A DNA stretch of 64,000 nt from Arion vulgaris (Eukaryota > Mollusca > Gastropoda > Stylommatophora > Arionidae): positions 4,475,393-4,539,392 of the forward strand of contig CM036775.1 in NCBI GenBank assembly GCA_020796225.1. Direction: 5' to 3'. The position numbers were made by a program, and so were the translations under genes. Below are positions 20,552 through 30,445 of the stretch, one piece after another; position 1 is the stretch's first letter, and every line of letters begins with the position of its first letter. Below the pieces are notes generated by a model. That model was given only the letters and a program-made list of their open reading frames with translations. It was not told where the DNA came from and did no database searches.

Positions 20552-20780
20552 CAGTGGCGGCTCGTCATTAAGGGCCACTGGGGCTCCCTCTCCAATAAAA
20601 AGAAGTGTAACGTGTATTTATTATGTTATAAATTATTTATTCATAATTATTATTTTTAACGTGATGCTGATTAGCTTTGAAAGTTGAATATAACGTTATT
20701 AATGTTATTATTGTTGAATTAACGTTAAATGTCATATACAGTCTGTCCCCACCAACAAAAAGGATCACGAGCCGCCACTG
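20552..20780. mobile_element. hAT-type MITE (229 bp)
   Basis: Perfect 14-bp terminal inverted repeats CAGTGGCGGCTCGT and ACGAGCCGCCACTG. The same termini bound the 164-bp element at 22590-22753, which has an 8-bp target duplication. No clear duplication is visible here. An AATAAA at 20594-20599 could serve as polyadenylation signal for the upstream Ly6-like gene, but that is speculative. Confidence 0.85.
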
Positions 20781-21065
20781 AGTATAATAGTAATTGTTGG
20801 GCGGATCTCATCTTTCTAATGATGTCGGCTAATGGTACCACAGCTCACTAAATTGACAAGGAGACTGTTCAGTGACACATTTCGCTGACATCAGGTGGAT
20901 AAACTATAATTTGTAGCATAGGCGACAACGTTCTTGTAGTGGTATAGATGTGGGGAGGGCAGAGGAAGTGGTGGAGTGGAGTAATTAACAGTTTTTGCTT
21001 TTCTCCACCCCTGTGGATGATGAAGTTTTAAAATAATGACATATTAAAAAAAAGTATTTGAATAC
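20781..21065. other. No gene recognised
   Basis: Unassigned sequence between a MITE and a short tandem array. Confidence 0.4.
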
Positions 21066-21069
21066 TCGT

Positions 21070-21302
21070 GTAGTCAAATGGTTAGAGTGCTGGTGTAGTC
21101 AAGTGGTTAGAGTGATGGTGTAGTCAAGTAGTTAGAGTGATGGTGTAGTCAAGTGGTTAGAGTGCTGCTGTAGTCTAGTGGTTAGAGTGCTGGTGTAGTC
21201 AAGTAGTTAGAGTGATGCTGTAGTCAAGTGATTAGAGTGCTGTTGTAGTATAGTGGTTAGAGTGATGGAGTAGTCTAATAGTTAGAGTACTGGTATAATC
21301 GA
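21070..21302. repeat. 25-bp tandem array with tRNA A-box-like unit
   Basis: Nine or so imperfect copies of a 25-bp unit, TGTAGTCAAGTGGTTAGAGT plus a short spacer. AGTCAAGTGGTTAGAGTG resembles the D-arm/A-box region of a tRNA, as found in SINE heads here. Confidence 0.85.
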
Positions 21303-21395
21303 GAGGCCCTACCTCAGTCGCCTCTTACGACATGCCTTGTAGATTGCAGTGTTACTATTCTTTGCTCCCCTTTCTGGCCCAGGCAACACACTGGT
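21303..21395 (-). mobile_element. SINE family B 5' fragment
   Basis: CAGTCGCCTCTTACGACATG, the core in reverse, through GGCAACACACTGG, the 5' end. It is truncated and abuts the 37-bp array. Confidence 0.7.
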
Positions 21396-21578
21396 ATACG
21401 CTGAAAGAAACTCACTGATCTAATGAACTGGTATACGCTGAAAGAAACTCACTGATCTAATGAACTGGTATACGCTGAAAGAAACTCACTGATCTAATGA
21501 ACTGGTATACGCTGAAAGAAACTCACTGATCTAATGAACTGGTATACGCTGAAAGAAACTCACTGATCTAATGAAACA
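21393..21578. repeat. 37-bp perfect tandem array
   Basis: Five almost identical units of AACTGGTATACGCTGAAAGA plus CTCACTGATCTAATG. The identity suggests very recent expansion. Confidence 0.95.
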
Positions 21579-21644
21579 GCACACGACAGAAAATTACACA
21601 GACTTCTGTGTCAGCTGCAAAAGATAGGGACGTTTATGTAAGAA

Positions 21645-21765
21645 TCACGCCCGAGTGGTTACCGGGGCCCAAATTTGGGGTGTAAATAAGAGAACCACTG
21701 TTACCTGCCACGCATGTCGTAAAAGGCTACTAAAGAGGTTTGATGAAATTGGATGCATGTGTCCG
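21645..21765 (+). mobile_element. SINE family A partial copy
   Basis: Head ACGCCCGAGTGGTTACCGGG and core CACGCATGTCGTAAAAGGCT. It is truncated where LINE sequence begins. Confidence 0.75.
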
Positions 21766-22160
21766 CTAGGAATGCTAACCCGAAACAAATGCTTGCAGAA
21801 ACGGATGCACCAGGCCGTAAGGCGCATAACATGGTGCAACGACCCTCACAATGAGGAATGGAATAACTGATTCTATGGTCGCCAATCTGCCTCTGAGATT
21901 TAGCCATACAGTAAGAATGTCAGCCCTACCATCACGAGGGTGGCCAAACCTTACTGCGGGAAAAGGTCGGCACAAATGGGGAAGCAGAGATCATAGGAAT
22001 TATATCCTACAGAACTGTCCCCAGTATGCAGACTTGAGAAGAAAGAGGTGGCCCACTTACACTAGTGTCCAAGACAAACTCTATGGAGTGACCGATAATC
22101 TGAGGCAGACGGTTGTCATTATTAGAGAATCCGAAATCCCAATCTAGTGAGAACGCAGAA
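21766..22160 (+). pseudogene. LINE C-terminal fragment (RNase H family)
   Basis: Encodes RRITWCNDPHNEEWNN, and further on VQDKLYGVTDNLRQT and RESEIPI, then a GAAGAAGAA run. This is the + strand counterpart of 13295-13635. Confidence 0.65.
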
Positions 22161-22174
22161 GAAGAAGATATAAG

Positions 22175-22581
22175 AATCATCATCGTCAAATAGCTTGACC
22201 TGACCAGAACTTTACCGCCACCCTAACAGTCCATCGAATTTCTCTCTCTCCTAGGCCAGATGTCCCGTCTCTGCAGAGTTCATGCTCAAAACATCAGTCC
22301 CATCCTGAATCCATCTTCTCCATGGTCTTCCTCTTCTTCTCTTTACCGAGATACCTCCTGCCATGATGGTCCTCTCCAGCCCTTCGTGTCTTTTTATTTG
22401 TCCAAAATACCTCAATTTTCTCTTCTTATTTGTAGCATCAACCAGTTTTCTTTGATTTTGAGTTCTTTCTGGATAAATCTATTTGTTCTCTTCTCTGTCC
22501 ATGATATACGAAGGACTCTTCTGTAACACTTATATTCAAAAGCACATATATGTTTTTCCACTGCTTTATTAAATATCCATG
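22175..22581 (-). pseudogene. LINE family 1 fragment, right part
   Basis: Minus-strand translation CAFEYKCYRRVLRISWTEKR and the GRPRRRW-type end with (GAT)n-like start at 22178. It is split from 22762-22820 by a MITE. Confidence 0.8.
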
Positions 22582-22589
22582 CTTCACAC

Positions 22590-22753
22590 CAGTGGCGGTC
22601 GTGATAATTTTTGTTGGTGGGGCCAGACAAACATTTTCGGAAAAATCCTGGTTTTGTGTTAGGTTATATTGAAATTTATTTTAAAAAATACACATTATAC
22701 ATTAATTTTGGTGGGGCCCGGCCCCGTAGGCGCTTAATGACGAGCCGCCACTG
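22590..22753. mobile_element. hAT-type MITE (164 bp) with 8-bp target duplication
   Basis: Termini CAGTGGCGGTCGT and ACGAGCCGCCACTG, flanked by CTTCACAC on both sides (22582-22589 and 22754-22761). Removing it joins LINE family 1 perfectly, which confirms the insertion. Confidence 0.93.
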
Positions 22754-22761
22754 CTTCACAC

Positions 22762-22825
22762 CCAAACATCGCCACTAGGAATATGCATGCTCTTAGTATT
22801 CTGATCTTATCAGTTCCATTAACAT
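22762..22825 (-). pseudogene. LINE family 1 fragment, left part
   Basis: Continuation of the LINE interrupted by the hAT MITE, with CATGCTCTTAGTATTCTGAT as at 7705 and 15700. Confidence 0.75.
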
Positions 22826-22884
22826 AAAAACAGTGAAGTTTATACAAGAGACACCACTGAACATATACATAATAGTTGAAGCCA

Positions 22885-24126
22885 ACGAAAGAAAGGAAGG
22901 AAGTAATGAAGGAAGAAAGAAAGAGAAAAAGGAAGAAATAAAGAAAGGAAGAAGTAAAGAGAGGAAGAAATAAATAAAAAATGAAGAAAGAAAGAAAGGA
23001 AAGAAATAATGAAGGAAGGAAGGAGGAATGAAGGAAGAAATAAAGAAAGGAAGAAAGAAAGAAATGAAGAAAGGAAGAAATAAAGAAAGAAAGAAAGAAA
23101 GAAAGAAAGGAAGAAATAAAGAAAGAAGAAAGAAAGAAAAAAAGAAGTAATAAAGGAAGGAAGAAGGAATGAACGAAGAAAGACATAAAGAAAGGAAGAA
23201 AGAAAGAAAGGAAGAAAGAAACGAAGAAGTAATGAAGGAAGGAAGAAGGAATGAACGAAGAAAGACATAAAGAAAGGAAGAAAGAAAGAAAGAAAGAAGA
23301 AAGAAAGAAAGGAAGAGAGGAAGAAATAAATAAAGAAATGAAGAAAGAAAGAAAGGAAAGAAATAATGAAGGAAGGAAGAAATAAAGAAAGGAAGAAAGA
23401 AGAAAGAAAGAAAGGAAGAAGAAAGAAAGAAGAAATAAAGAAAGGAAGAAAGAAAGAAATGAAAAAAGAAAGAAATGAATGAAGGAAGAAGAAGGAATGA
23501 AAAGAAAGACATAAGAAAGGAAGAAATAAAGAAAAGGAAGAAATAAAGAAAGAAAGAGAAGAATATAAAGAAATGAAGATAAAGAAAGGAAAGAAATATG
23601 AAAGAAGGAAGAAATAAAGAAAGGAAGAAATAAAGAAAGAAAGGAAGAAATAAAGAATAGGAAGAAATAAAGAAAAAGTGAAGAAGAAGAAATGAAAGAA
23701 AGAAAGAAATGAAGAAAGAAAGAAAGAAGAAGAATGAAGAAGAAAGAAAGAAAAAAGGAAGAAAGAAAGGAAGAAGTAAGAAGGAAGAAGAAGGAATAGA
23801 AAGAAGAAATAAAGAAAGAAGAAAGAAAAAAAGAAAGGAAGAAAGTAATGAAGGAAGGAAGAAGGAAGAAGAAGAAAGAATAAGAAAGAAGAAATGAAGA
23901 AAGGAAGAAAAGAAAGAAAGAAAGAGAAGAAAAAATAAAGAAATGAAGAAAGAAAAAAGAAAGGAAAGAAATAATGAAGGAAGGAAGAAGATAAAGAAAG
24001 AAGAAGAAGAAGAAAAGAAAGGAAAGAAAGAAAGAAAGAAGAAAGAAGAGAAAGAAAGAAGAAAGGAAGAAAGAATAAAGAAAGGAAGAAAGAAAGAAAG
24101 AAAGAAGAAAGGAAGAAAGAAAGAAA

Positions 24127-24163
<37 letters not shown>

Positions 24164-25422
24164 GAAGAAAGAAAGAAAGGAAGAAATAAAGAAAGGAAGA
24201 AAGAAAGAAAGAAGAAAGAAGAAAAAAGAAAGAAGAAAGAAAGAAAGGAAGAAAGAAAGAAATGAAGAAAGAGAAGAAATAAAGAAAGGAAGAAAGAAAG
24301 AAAGAAAGAAAGAAATAAATGAAAAGGAAGAAATAAAGAAAGGAAGAAATAAAGAAAGAAAGGAAAAAAGAAAGAAAGGAAGAAATAAGAAAGAAGAAAG
24401 GAAGAAATAAAGGAAGGAAGAAATAAAGAAAGAAAGGAAGAAATAAAGAAAAGAAAGAAGAAAAAAAGAAGAAAGAAAGAAAGAAATGAAGAAAGGAAGA
24501 AAAAAAGAAAGAAAGAAAGGAAGAAAGAAACGAAGAAGTAATGAAGGAAGGAAGAAGGAATGAACGAAGAAAGAAATAAAGAAAGGAAGAAAGAAAGGAA
24601 GAAAGAAACGAAGAAGTAATGAAGGAAGGAAGAAGGAATGAACGAAGAAAGACATAAAGAAAGGAAGAAGAAGAAAGGAAGAAGAAAGAAAGAAAGGAAG
24701 AGAGGAAGAAATAAATAAAGAAATGAAGAAAGAAAGAAAGAAAGGAAAGAAATAATGAAGGAAGGAAGAAATAAAGAAAGGAAGAAAGAAGAAAGAAAGA
24801 AAGGAAGAAAGAAAGAAATGAAGAAAGAAAGAAAGAAATGAAGAAAGGAAGAAAGAAAGAAAGGAAGAAAGAAAGAAAGAAATGAAGAAAGGAAGAAATA
24901 AAGAAAGGAAGAAATAAAGAAAGAAAGAAAGAAATAAAGAAAGGAAGAAATAAAGAAAGAAAGGAAGAAATAAAGAAAGGAAGAAAGAAGAAAGAAAGAA
25001 AGAAAGAAATGAAGAAAGAAAGAAATGAAGAAAGGAAGAAAGAAAGGAAGAAAGGAAGAAAGAAAGAAAGAAAAAAAAAAGTAATGAAGGAAGGAAGAAG
25101 GAATGAACGAAGAAAGAAATAAAGAAAGGAAGAAAGAAAGAAAGGAAGAAAGAAACGAAGAAGTAATGAAGGAAGGAAGAAGGAATGAACGAAGAAAGAA
25201 ATAAAGAAAGGAAGAAAGAAAGAAAGGAAGAAAGAAACGAAGAAGTAATGAAGGAAGGAAGAAGGAATGAACGAAGAAATAAATAGATGAAGAAGTAAAG
25301 AGAGGAGGAAAAAAAGAAAGAAAAAAGGAAGAAAGAAAGAAATGAATGAAGAAAAAAAGAAATGAAAGAAGGAAGAATGGAAGGAAGGAAGGAAGGAAGG
25401 AAGGAAGGAAGGAAGGAATGAT
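22885..25422. repeat. 2.5-kb polypurine (GAAA/GGAA) tract
   Basis: More than 2.5 kb in which the + strand is almost wholly purine (GAAAGAAAGGAAGAAA-like), broken by rare T and C in recurring words such as AGTAATGAAGGAAGGAAG and GAATGAACGAAGAAAG. These words recur at 23000, 23150, 23230, 24540, 24620, 25085, 25170 and 25240, so an older longer unit is overlain by short slippage repeats. Long minus-strand Phe/Ser/Leu ORFs of 902 and 869 codons are a composition artefact. Confidence 0.95.
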
Positions 25423-25559
25423 ATAACAAACTGATTGTACTACGATCATTTAATTGATAAATATACGATGCAGTCTGTACATATATATATGGCTTTGACA
25501 ATATAAATCATATTGAAAGAGAGAATGAGTTACTGATGAATGTATTTATTGTTGTTTTA

Positions 25560-25985
25560 TTCAAATGTTCTCCACATCTTCTTCTTCACCTTTCAGCTCC
25601 CAACGGAGCACAGGTCTTCTACAAACTTCTTCCAGCTCTTCCTCTCCTTGCCATCCTTTCTAATTCTTTCCATGTTTTACCTATCCTTTTAATATCAGCC
25701 TCCAGCTCTCTTCTCCGGGTCTGTCTAGGCCTTCCTCTACTCCTCTTTCCTTGCCATGCGGGTTCCAAAACATTGCCTGTCTTGCAATGCTTCCGGTCGA
25801 TCTCCTCAATGTATGTCCTATCCATCATCAGTGTCTCTTCCTGAGTTCTTTCTCTGAGTTCCTCGTTTGTAATCTTATCATACCATCTCAGTCCCTCTAT
25901 TCTACGTAAACATCCATTTATGAATGTCTGTAGTTTTCTTATAGTTTCCTTTGTTATCCTCCATGTTCTATAAATTTGATGCTGT
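25560..25985 (-). pseudogene. LINE ORF2 C-terminal fragment (family 5)
   Basis: Minus-strand translation [20 protein letters not shown] then [20 protein letters not shown]. The upstream part (about 25860-25960) encodes RGLRWYDKITNEELRER-like sequence. This is a typical post-RT LINE C-terminus with no intact catalytic region. Confidence 0.75.
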
Positions 25986-26235
25986 ATAACTGTTATTGTT
26001 AATGTTGTAGATTTATTTTAAGTTGTTGTTTTTTTTCGATAACAAATATAAACTAAATTTGTGATATTATAAAGCAATCGTTGTTGTTTATTGAATAATG
26101 ATGATGATGTTGTTGGTAGTGGTAGGTGTTGTTTAGTTGTATGAGGGAGTGAGTGAGTGAGTGAATGGGATGTTTATATAGAGAAGGATGAGGAGATACG
26201 GAGTAGTAGAAAGGAATAGATAAACAGAGGGAAAA
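25986..26235. other. No gene recognised
   Basis: AT-rich spacer with (GAT)n and (GAGT)n microsatellite runs at 26098-26160. No gene evidence. Confidence 0.4.
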
Positions 26236-26239
26236 AATA

Positions 26240-26512
26240 TATATGTAAAAGAAGAAGGCAACTGAGTGGTTACTGGGACCCAAATTTGGGGTGTAAAGAA
26301 TAGAACCACTGTTACCTGCCACGCATATCGTAAGAGGCGACTAAGGAGGTTTGGCTGAAATCTGATGCATGTGTCCTAAACGTGTAGAAGTCTATGTGTT
26401 TAGGGGCCTACCAAACCAATGTGCAGCGCATACACGTTCTTGGCAAAGATCAAACATATCACAAAGAGTGATTAAAATTGGTCGTAAAGAACGAACGCAA
26501 AGAAGAAGGGGT
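26240..26512 (+). mobile_element. SINE family A copy
   Basis: Head CAACTGAGTGGTTACTGGGA, core TAGAACCACTGTTACCTGCC, the family A body with TCCTAAACGTGTAGAAGTCT, and tail GCAAAGAAGAAG. Confidence 0.85.
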
Positions 26513-26514
26513 TA

Positions 26515-26790
26515 AAGAATAGAACCACCGTTACCTGCAACGAATGTCGTAAGAGGTGACTAAGGATTTGGGGATAGCTACCCCACTCTGTAAAAATCAC
26601 TAGATAGCTACAGAAACCACAACCATAGCTTGCCACCCGAGGAAGAAGGACCCTGCAAGGAGGGACTCATGGCAAGAAAATGGGGAGATAGTGGAGAGAT
26701 CTGGTAAAGATTGCCTTGTATAGGTGGACTTGGAAGGTCTTGGTTGTGGACCTATGCCTCCCTAGGGGGGACGGGTGAAGACGAAGAAGA
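26515..26790 (+). mobile_element. SINE core with a third tail type, joined to LINE end
   Basis: AATAGAACCACCGTTACCTG and GTCGTAAGAGGTGACTAAGG are the common core, but the tail is different: CTAGATAGCTACAGAAACCA. The tail then runs into LINE sequence GGAGAGATCTGGTAAAGA as at 55165. A second copy of this tail lies at 28330-28400. Confidence 0.65.
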
Positions 26791-26869
26791 AAAGAAGAAG
26801 AGTGTGATGAGATAAATCACCGTTGGTGCTATAATAGTCAGGGATGGCCAAGTGTGGCTTTGGCTTCTA

Positions 26870-27126
26870 CAGGGTGTTCAACTTAAAAGCAGCCCCAGTG
26901 ATAAATAGAAATTTGCCAGGTACGCATTGCATCTCGTCTATTTACTATTTAAACCGGTTCTGACTAGCTCGTCCTACGTCAAATGTGTTCATCACCCCTT
27001 CCCGCACTACAATTACACATCATCACACAACCTTGACCTATACTACGTCATAACTGAACCTTTCATTTCCATACATATATGCCAGATTAGCTCCATTCAC
27101 AGGCTGCTTTTAAGTTGAACACCCTG
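26870..27126. mobile_element. Tc1/mariner-type MITE (257 bp)
   Basis: Terminal inverted repeats CAGGGTGTTCAACTTAAAAG and CTTTTAAGTTGAACACCCTG, flanked by TA on both sides. A related 241-bp copy lies at 45800-46040. The TA duplication fits the Tc1/mariner superfamily. There is no transposase ORF. Confidence 0.9.
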
Positions 27127-27179
27127 TATCATCTTGGGCAGTGTATCACTGATAACCATAACGGGTAAAGTCTAATACA

Positions 27180-27225
27180 ACTGACTGACTGACTGATTGA
27201 CTGACTGACTGATTGACTGATTGAA
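27180..27225. repeat. (CTGA)n microsatellite
   Basis: Ten or so tetranucleotide units of ACTG/ATTG in tandem. Confidence 0.9.
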
Positions 27226-27289
27226 CTGAGACGATAAATGGTTGAGAATAGTACCTTTACTTCTTTTTGACTAACATCCACAACAAGAT

Positions 27290-27425
27290 AAAGAAGAAGT
27301 AGAAGAAGGAGAAGAAGAAGAAGAAGAAGAAGAAAAGAAGGAGAAAAAAAAGATTGAACCCACGAACTTCGAAACGCCATGTAATGACTTAATCACTTAA
27401 ACATAGAGACCCCCATATCGTGTTG
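27290..27425 (-). mobile_element. tRNA-like SINE head with (TTC)n
   Basis: The minus strand has an A-box-like GTTTAAGTGATTAAGTCA, a B-box-like GTGGGTTCAATC and an adjoining (TTC)n run at 27300-27335. No complete cloverleaf. Confidence 0.5.
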
Positions 27426-27477
27426 TTCAATGCTACCTGGCGAAGAGATTAAATGCTCTCTTAATGTTCATGTGAGC

Positions 27478-27715
27478 GTCTCTAGCTCAAGCGGTAGTGA
27501 GCTCGATCACAGACCAAAGCGTACCTGGTTCAAACCCCCACGGTGGGCAAACTTGGAAGCAAATTCGTTTCTGTGGGATTTTTACCAAAGGTAAAAATAG
27601 ACCTCCACCGTTCAGAAAGCAATGGCAAACTACTGAACGTATAAGTGGTGCCTAGAAAAACAACGACTCGTTTACTGTGGTTGATGGCTACGTCCTTTAG
27701 GATATGCCACGATTT
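27478..27715 (+). mobile_element. tRNA-derived SINE (family E)
   Basis: A-box-like CTAGCTCAAGCGGTAGTGAG and B-box-like CTGGTTCAAACCCCCA, spaced as in a tRNA, followed by a body with AAGCAATGGCAAACTACTGA and GTGCCTAGAAAAACAACGA. Only one copy is seen in the window. Confidence 0.75.
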
Positions 27716-28195
27716 TCATTTTTCAATGTTCATGGTGACATGCCCGCATTCCAGTCAGCTACTAATTATTCAAAGTATCTGCGTATTTTGTTATTGACTT
27801 TGTCCCTAGACATTAGTGACTAAAACCTCACCCCTCCTTCCTTTCATCCCCCAAAGAGTCGTTACTAATGACTAAAATATCACACCATTGCGAAATGTGA
27901 TTCTGGGAACACGCGTCTTCCATATAAATATTCATTTAACCACCTTCCGCATTCCCCTATTTTACCAATTTAACCCTCTGGGGGTATCAACAAAATAGTG
28001 AACTTATGTACCACGTGATAAGTTTACGTACAAACATGGATTAGACAATAAATCGAAACACAAAAATAAAATGTATTAGCATTTTACATAACAACTCAGA
28101 TAGAAAACAAGTTCTGCGTCAGTGTTTCTCAAAGTGGGGTATTGGGGTATATGCCACATAGGGGAAGAGACAATTTGAAAAATTTGGGAAATTAG
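27716..28195. other. No gene recognised
   Basis: No supported coding, RNA or repeat signal. Confidence 0.4.
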
Positions 28196-28204
28196 AGAAT
28201 TATA

Positions 28205-28400
28205 ATATCCCCGATCGCCCGAGTGGTTACCAGGACCCACATTAGGGGTATAAAGAACAGAACCATTGTTACCTGCCCTGAATGTCGTAAGATGCAACGA
28301 GGTGGGGCTAGCTACACCACCCAGTTAAAAAAACACACTAGATAGCTACAGAAACCAAAACCAAGGGCTCGCCACTGAAGAAGAAGGGGACCCGCAAGTA
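28205..28400 (+). mobile_element. SINE A head and core with third tail
   Basis: GCCCGAGTGGTTACCAGGAC, core ACCATTGTTACCTGCC, then the CTAGATAGCTACAGAAACCA tail ending GAAGAAGAAG. Same composite as 26515. Confidence 0.65.
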
Positions 28401-28459
28401 AGGACTTATGAATTGACCCCATGGAATCCTGAAGGAAATCTGGCTGCCGTCTCACTTTC

Positions 28460-28910
28460 TTGAAAATGGGGAGATAGTGGAGAGATCTGGAAAAGATATC
28501 CTTGGATAGAAGGGATTGGAAGACCTTGGTTGCAGACACATGCCTCCCTAGGGGTATATCCTTGATAGAAGAGGGTTGGAAGACCTTGGTTGCGGCACAT
28601 GCCTCCTAGGGGTATATCCTTGGGTAGAAGGGATTAGAAGACTTTTGACGGACACATGCTCCCTAGGTATATCCTTGATAGAAGATTAGATTGTTCGGAC
28701 ACATGCCTCCCTAAAGGTATATCCTATGATAGAAGGGATTGAAGACCCTTGTCGGACACATGCCTCTAGGGGTAATCCTTGTAAAGGGTTGGAAACTTGT
28801 TGCTGCTGTCTATATATCCTTGATAGAAGAGAAAATGTGGACATGCTCTAGGAGTATATCCTTGATAGGGATTGGATATTGAAGATCCTCTAGGGTATGT
28901 CGATGAAATT
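28460..28910. repeat. Tandem array made of LINE 3'-terminal sequence
   Basis: Seven or so decaying copies of a unit of about 60 bp containing TATATCCTTGATAGAAG and GACACATGCCTCCCTAGG. The first unit continues smoothly from LINE sequence GTGGAGAGATCTGGAAAAGA. Single-copy homologues are at 26690-26770 and 55165-55250. Confidence 0.85.
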
Positions 28911-29620
28911 AGACACTCCTGGGTGTGAGTAAAGTAAGAAGAAGGTGGAAGCATAACATTATTTGAGTCATTGGTGGGGCATGTTCCAAGGTTGAGACAC
29001 ACTGCTTTAGTAAAATCATTAAAACTGAGACGTTCTGATCAAAGGCAATCCAGCATGTACCTGCGTCATTTCGCCCTATCATTTTATCTCTAAACCTTCC
29101 CTAACAAAACATATATATAATGTGTTCGAAATGAAGACTTGTCTGTTACGTGAGGTAGAAGTAAAGTCTTCTTGTTAACGGTTAATTTTGCTGGTCTGAA
29201 ACATCAAAAAGAATGATGGCTTCAGACACCTTCATTATATTAAGACATACTGCTAGTTGCGATGAATGACACTTGTTCTAATTAAGATATTTTCAGAAGA
29301 AATAAGATACACATCGCTGGATAATTTAGAAAACGTTATAAAGTTAATAACGTGTTCATTTAATAATGGACGATATTTAAGAAGTAATGCAATTAATTTG
29401 TTTAAATGGACATAATTTAATGCTATAATATTTATTGCAAAAAAAATGCTAGTCCCTAACAGTGCTACGTAAATACTACTGCTGATAATAATTATTTATC
29501 CCGTAGATACTTGAATCCACAGAAATTGTATTTGTATTTGCAGCAGATATAATTTATTAACAAATATTTCTTAAACCCAGTTACCGTTTTTCATTTATAA
29601 AAACAGTTCGAAAAGACTTG
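28911..29620. other. Unique sequence upstream of the Rab-like gene
   Basis: AT-rich, no transposon recognised. This is the longest repeat-free stretch in the area and likely holds the promoter and 5' UTR of the gene that starts at 29642. A TATA-like TTTATAAA lies at 29594-29601. Confidence 0.45.
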
Positions 29621-29641
29621 TAATATAGATACATTGAGAAA

Positions 29642-30084
29642 ATGCTTGCAATGCAATATGCAACAGTTGCAACTTACTTGCCCAAAGAAACTAGAACTTC
29701 TATGCATGTGGGTACTGCTCCCATATGCAAGATAGGAGCAGCAAAAACAGAGAAAAGTGCTTTAAAACCAGGTCGAGAAATCACCCAACGGACAGATCTC
29801 TATTGCGATGTATTGCGTAATTCAGATAACAACGAACATAAACTCTGTCAAAACCAAGATAACTCTTCTTCAATGATTACATCCCGTCCGCCTGTATCGT
29901 GTCCGAGAAAGAACAACCTCGACACATTGTCTACGAAGCTTCATCAGAACGACATCAAATTAGACACATCATCGAAGCCTGTTTATGCAAATACAAGTTA
30001 TGAATCGTACGATCAGGCTGCTAAAATTATTTTGCTTGGGGATTACAGCGTCGGGAAGTCCCGATTTCTGAGAACATTGTCAAG
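29642..30084 (+). CDS. Rab-like GTPase exon 1: N-terminal extension and P-loop
   Basis: The ATG at 29642 is the first after an in-frame TAA at 29621. The exon ends CAAG|GTAAGA, phase 2. Residues 1-125 form an N-terminal extension with no recognised domain, rich in Lys, Asn, Thr and Ser and with several Cys (YCDVL, LCQNQ, SCPRK), probably disordered. Residues 127-132 (KIILL-like strand beta1) lead into GDYSVGKS (133-140), a perfect GxxxxGKS phosphate-binding loop, then RFLRTLSR. Typical Rabs place the P-loop near residue 15-25, so the extension of more than 110 residues is unusual (Rab34/36-like proteins also have long N-termini). No membrane segment or signal peptide is visible. Confidence 0.85.
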
Positions 30085-30092
30085 GTAAGAGA

Positions 30093-30185
30093 AAATAATA
30101 ATAATTCTTCTCTCGTACTGTTATAAGTTACATAGCGCCTGCAAGTAATTTCTCCATACCGCTCTGTCCTTCTCAACTCGTTCAA
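30093..30185 (-). pseudogene. LINE 3'-end module in Rab-like intron 1
   Basis: The (AAT)n run followed by CTCGTACTGTTATAAGTTAC and TCCATACCGCTCTG is the same module as 7386-7470. It begins only about 8 bp after the exon 1 donor site. Confidence 0.6.
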
Positions 30186-30189
30186 TCTC

Positions 30190-30445
30190 TCGACGATGTG
30201 GTGCCGGGAACCGCAAGGGAAGCAAAGAATAGTATAGCTGCGACCTACAAGGCATGTCGTAAGAGGCGACTGACGTAGGACCTAGGAAAGCTACCCTAGT
30301 AAATAAATAGCTTCGGATGTGCTGGCCTACTTGTAGGGGCATAACTGGCACAACGTACAATCGCTCTTAGGCTCAGATGACTTGTAAGTCACACAGTGGT
30401 TAACAAATGGTAGATATGGAGCGTTCGATAAGAAGAAGAAGAAAC
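30190..30445 (+). mobile_element. SINE family B copy
   Basis: GATGTGGTGCCGGGAACCGC, core AAGGCATGTCGTAAGAGGCG, body GCTGGCCTACTTGTAGG, and tail GATAAGAAGAAGAAG. Confidence 0.85.

Noticed and set aside
22793..25501. Minus-strand ORFs of 902 and 869 codons rich in Phe, Ser and Leu
   Set aside because: They are two overlapping readings of the polypurine tract. The strand is nearly free of A/G-containing stops by composition, and the protein is low complexity without domains.
27478..27560. Possible functional tRNA gene
   Set aside because: A and B boxes are present, but the acceptor stem does not pair and the sequence runs into a SINE body.
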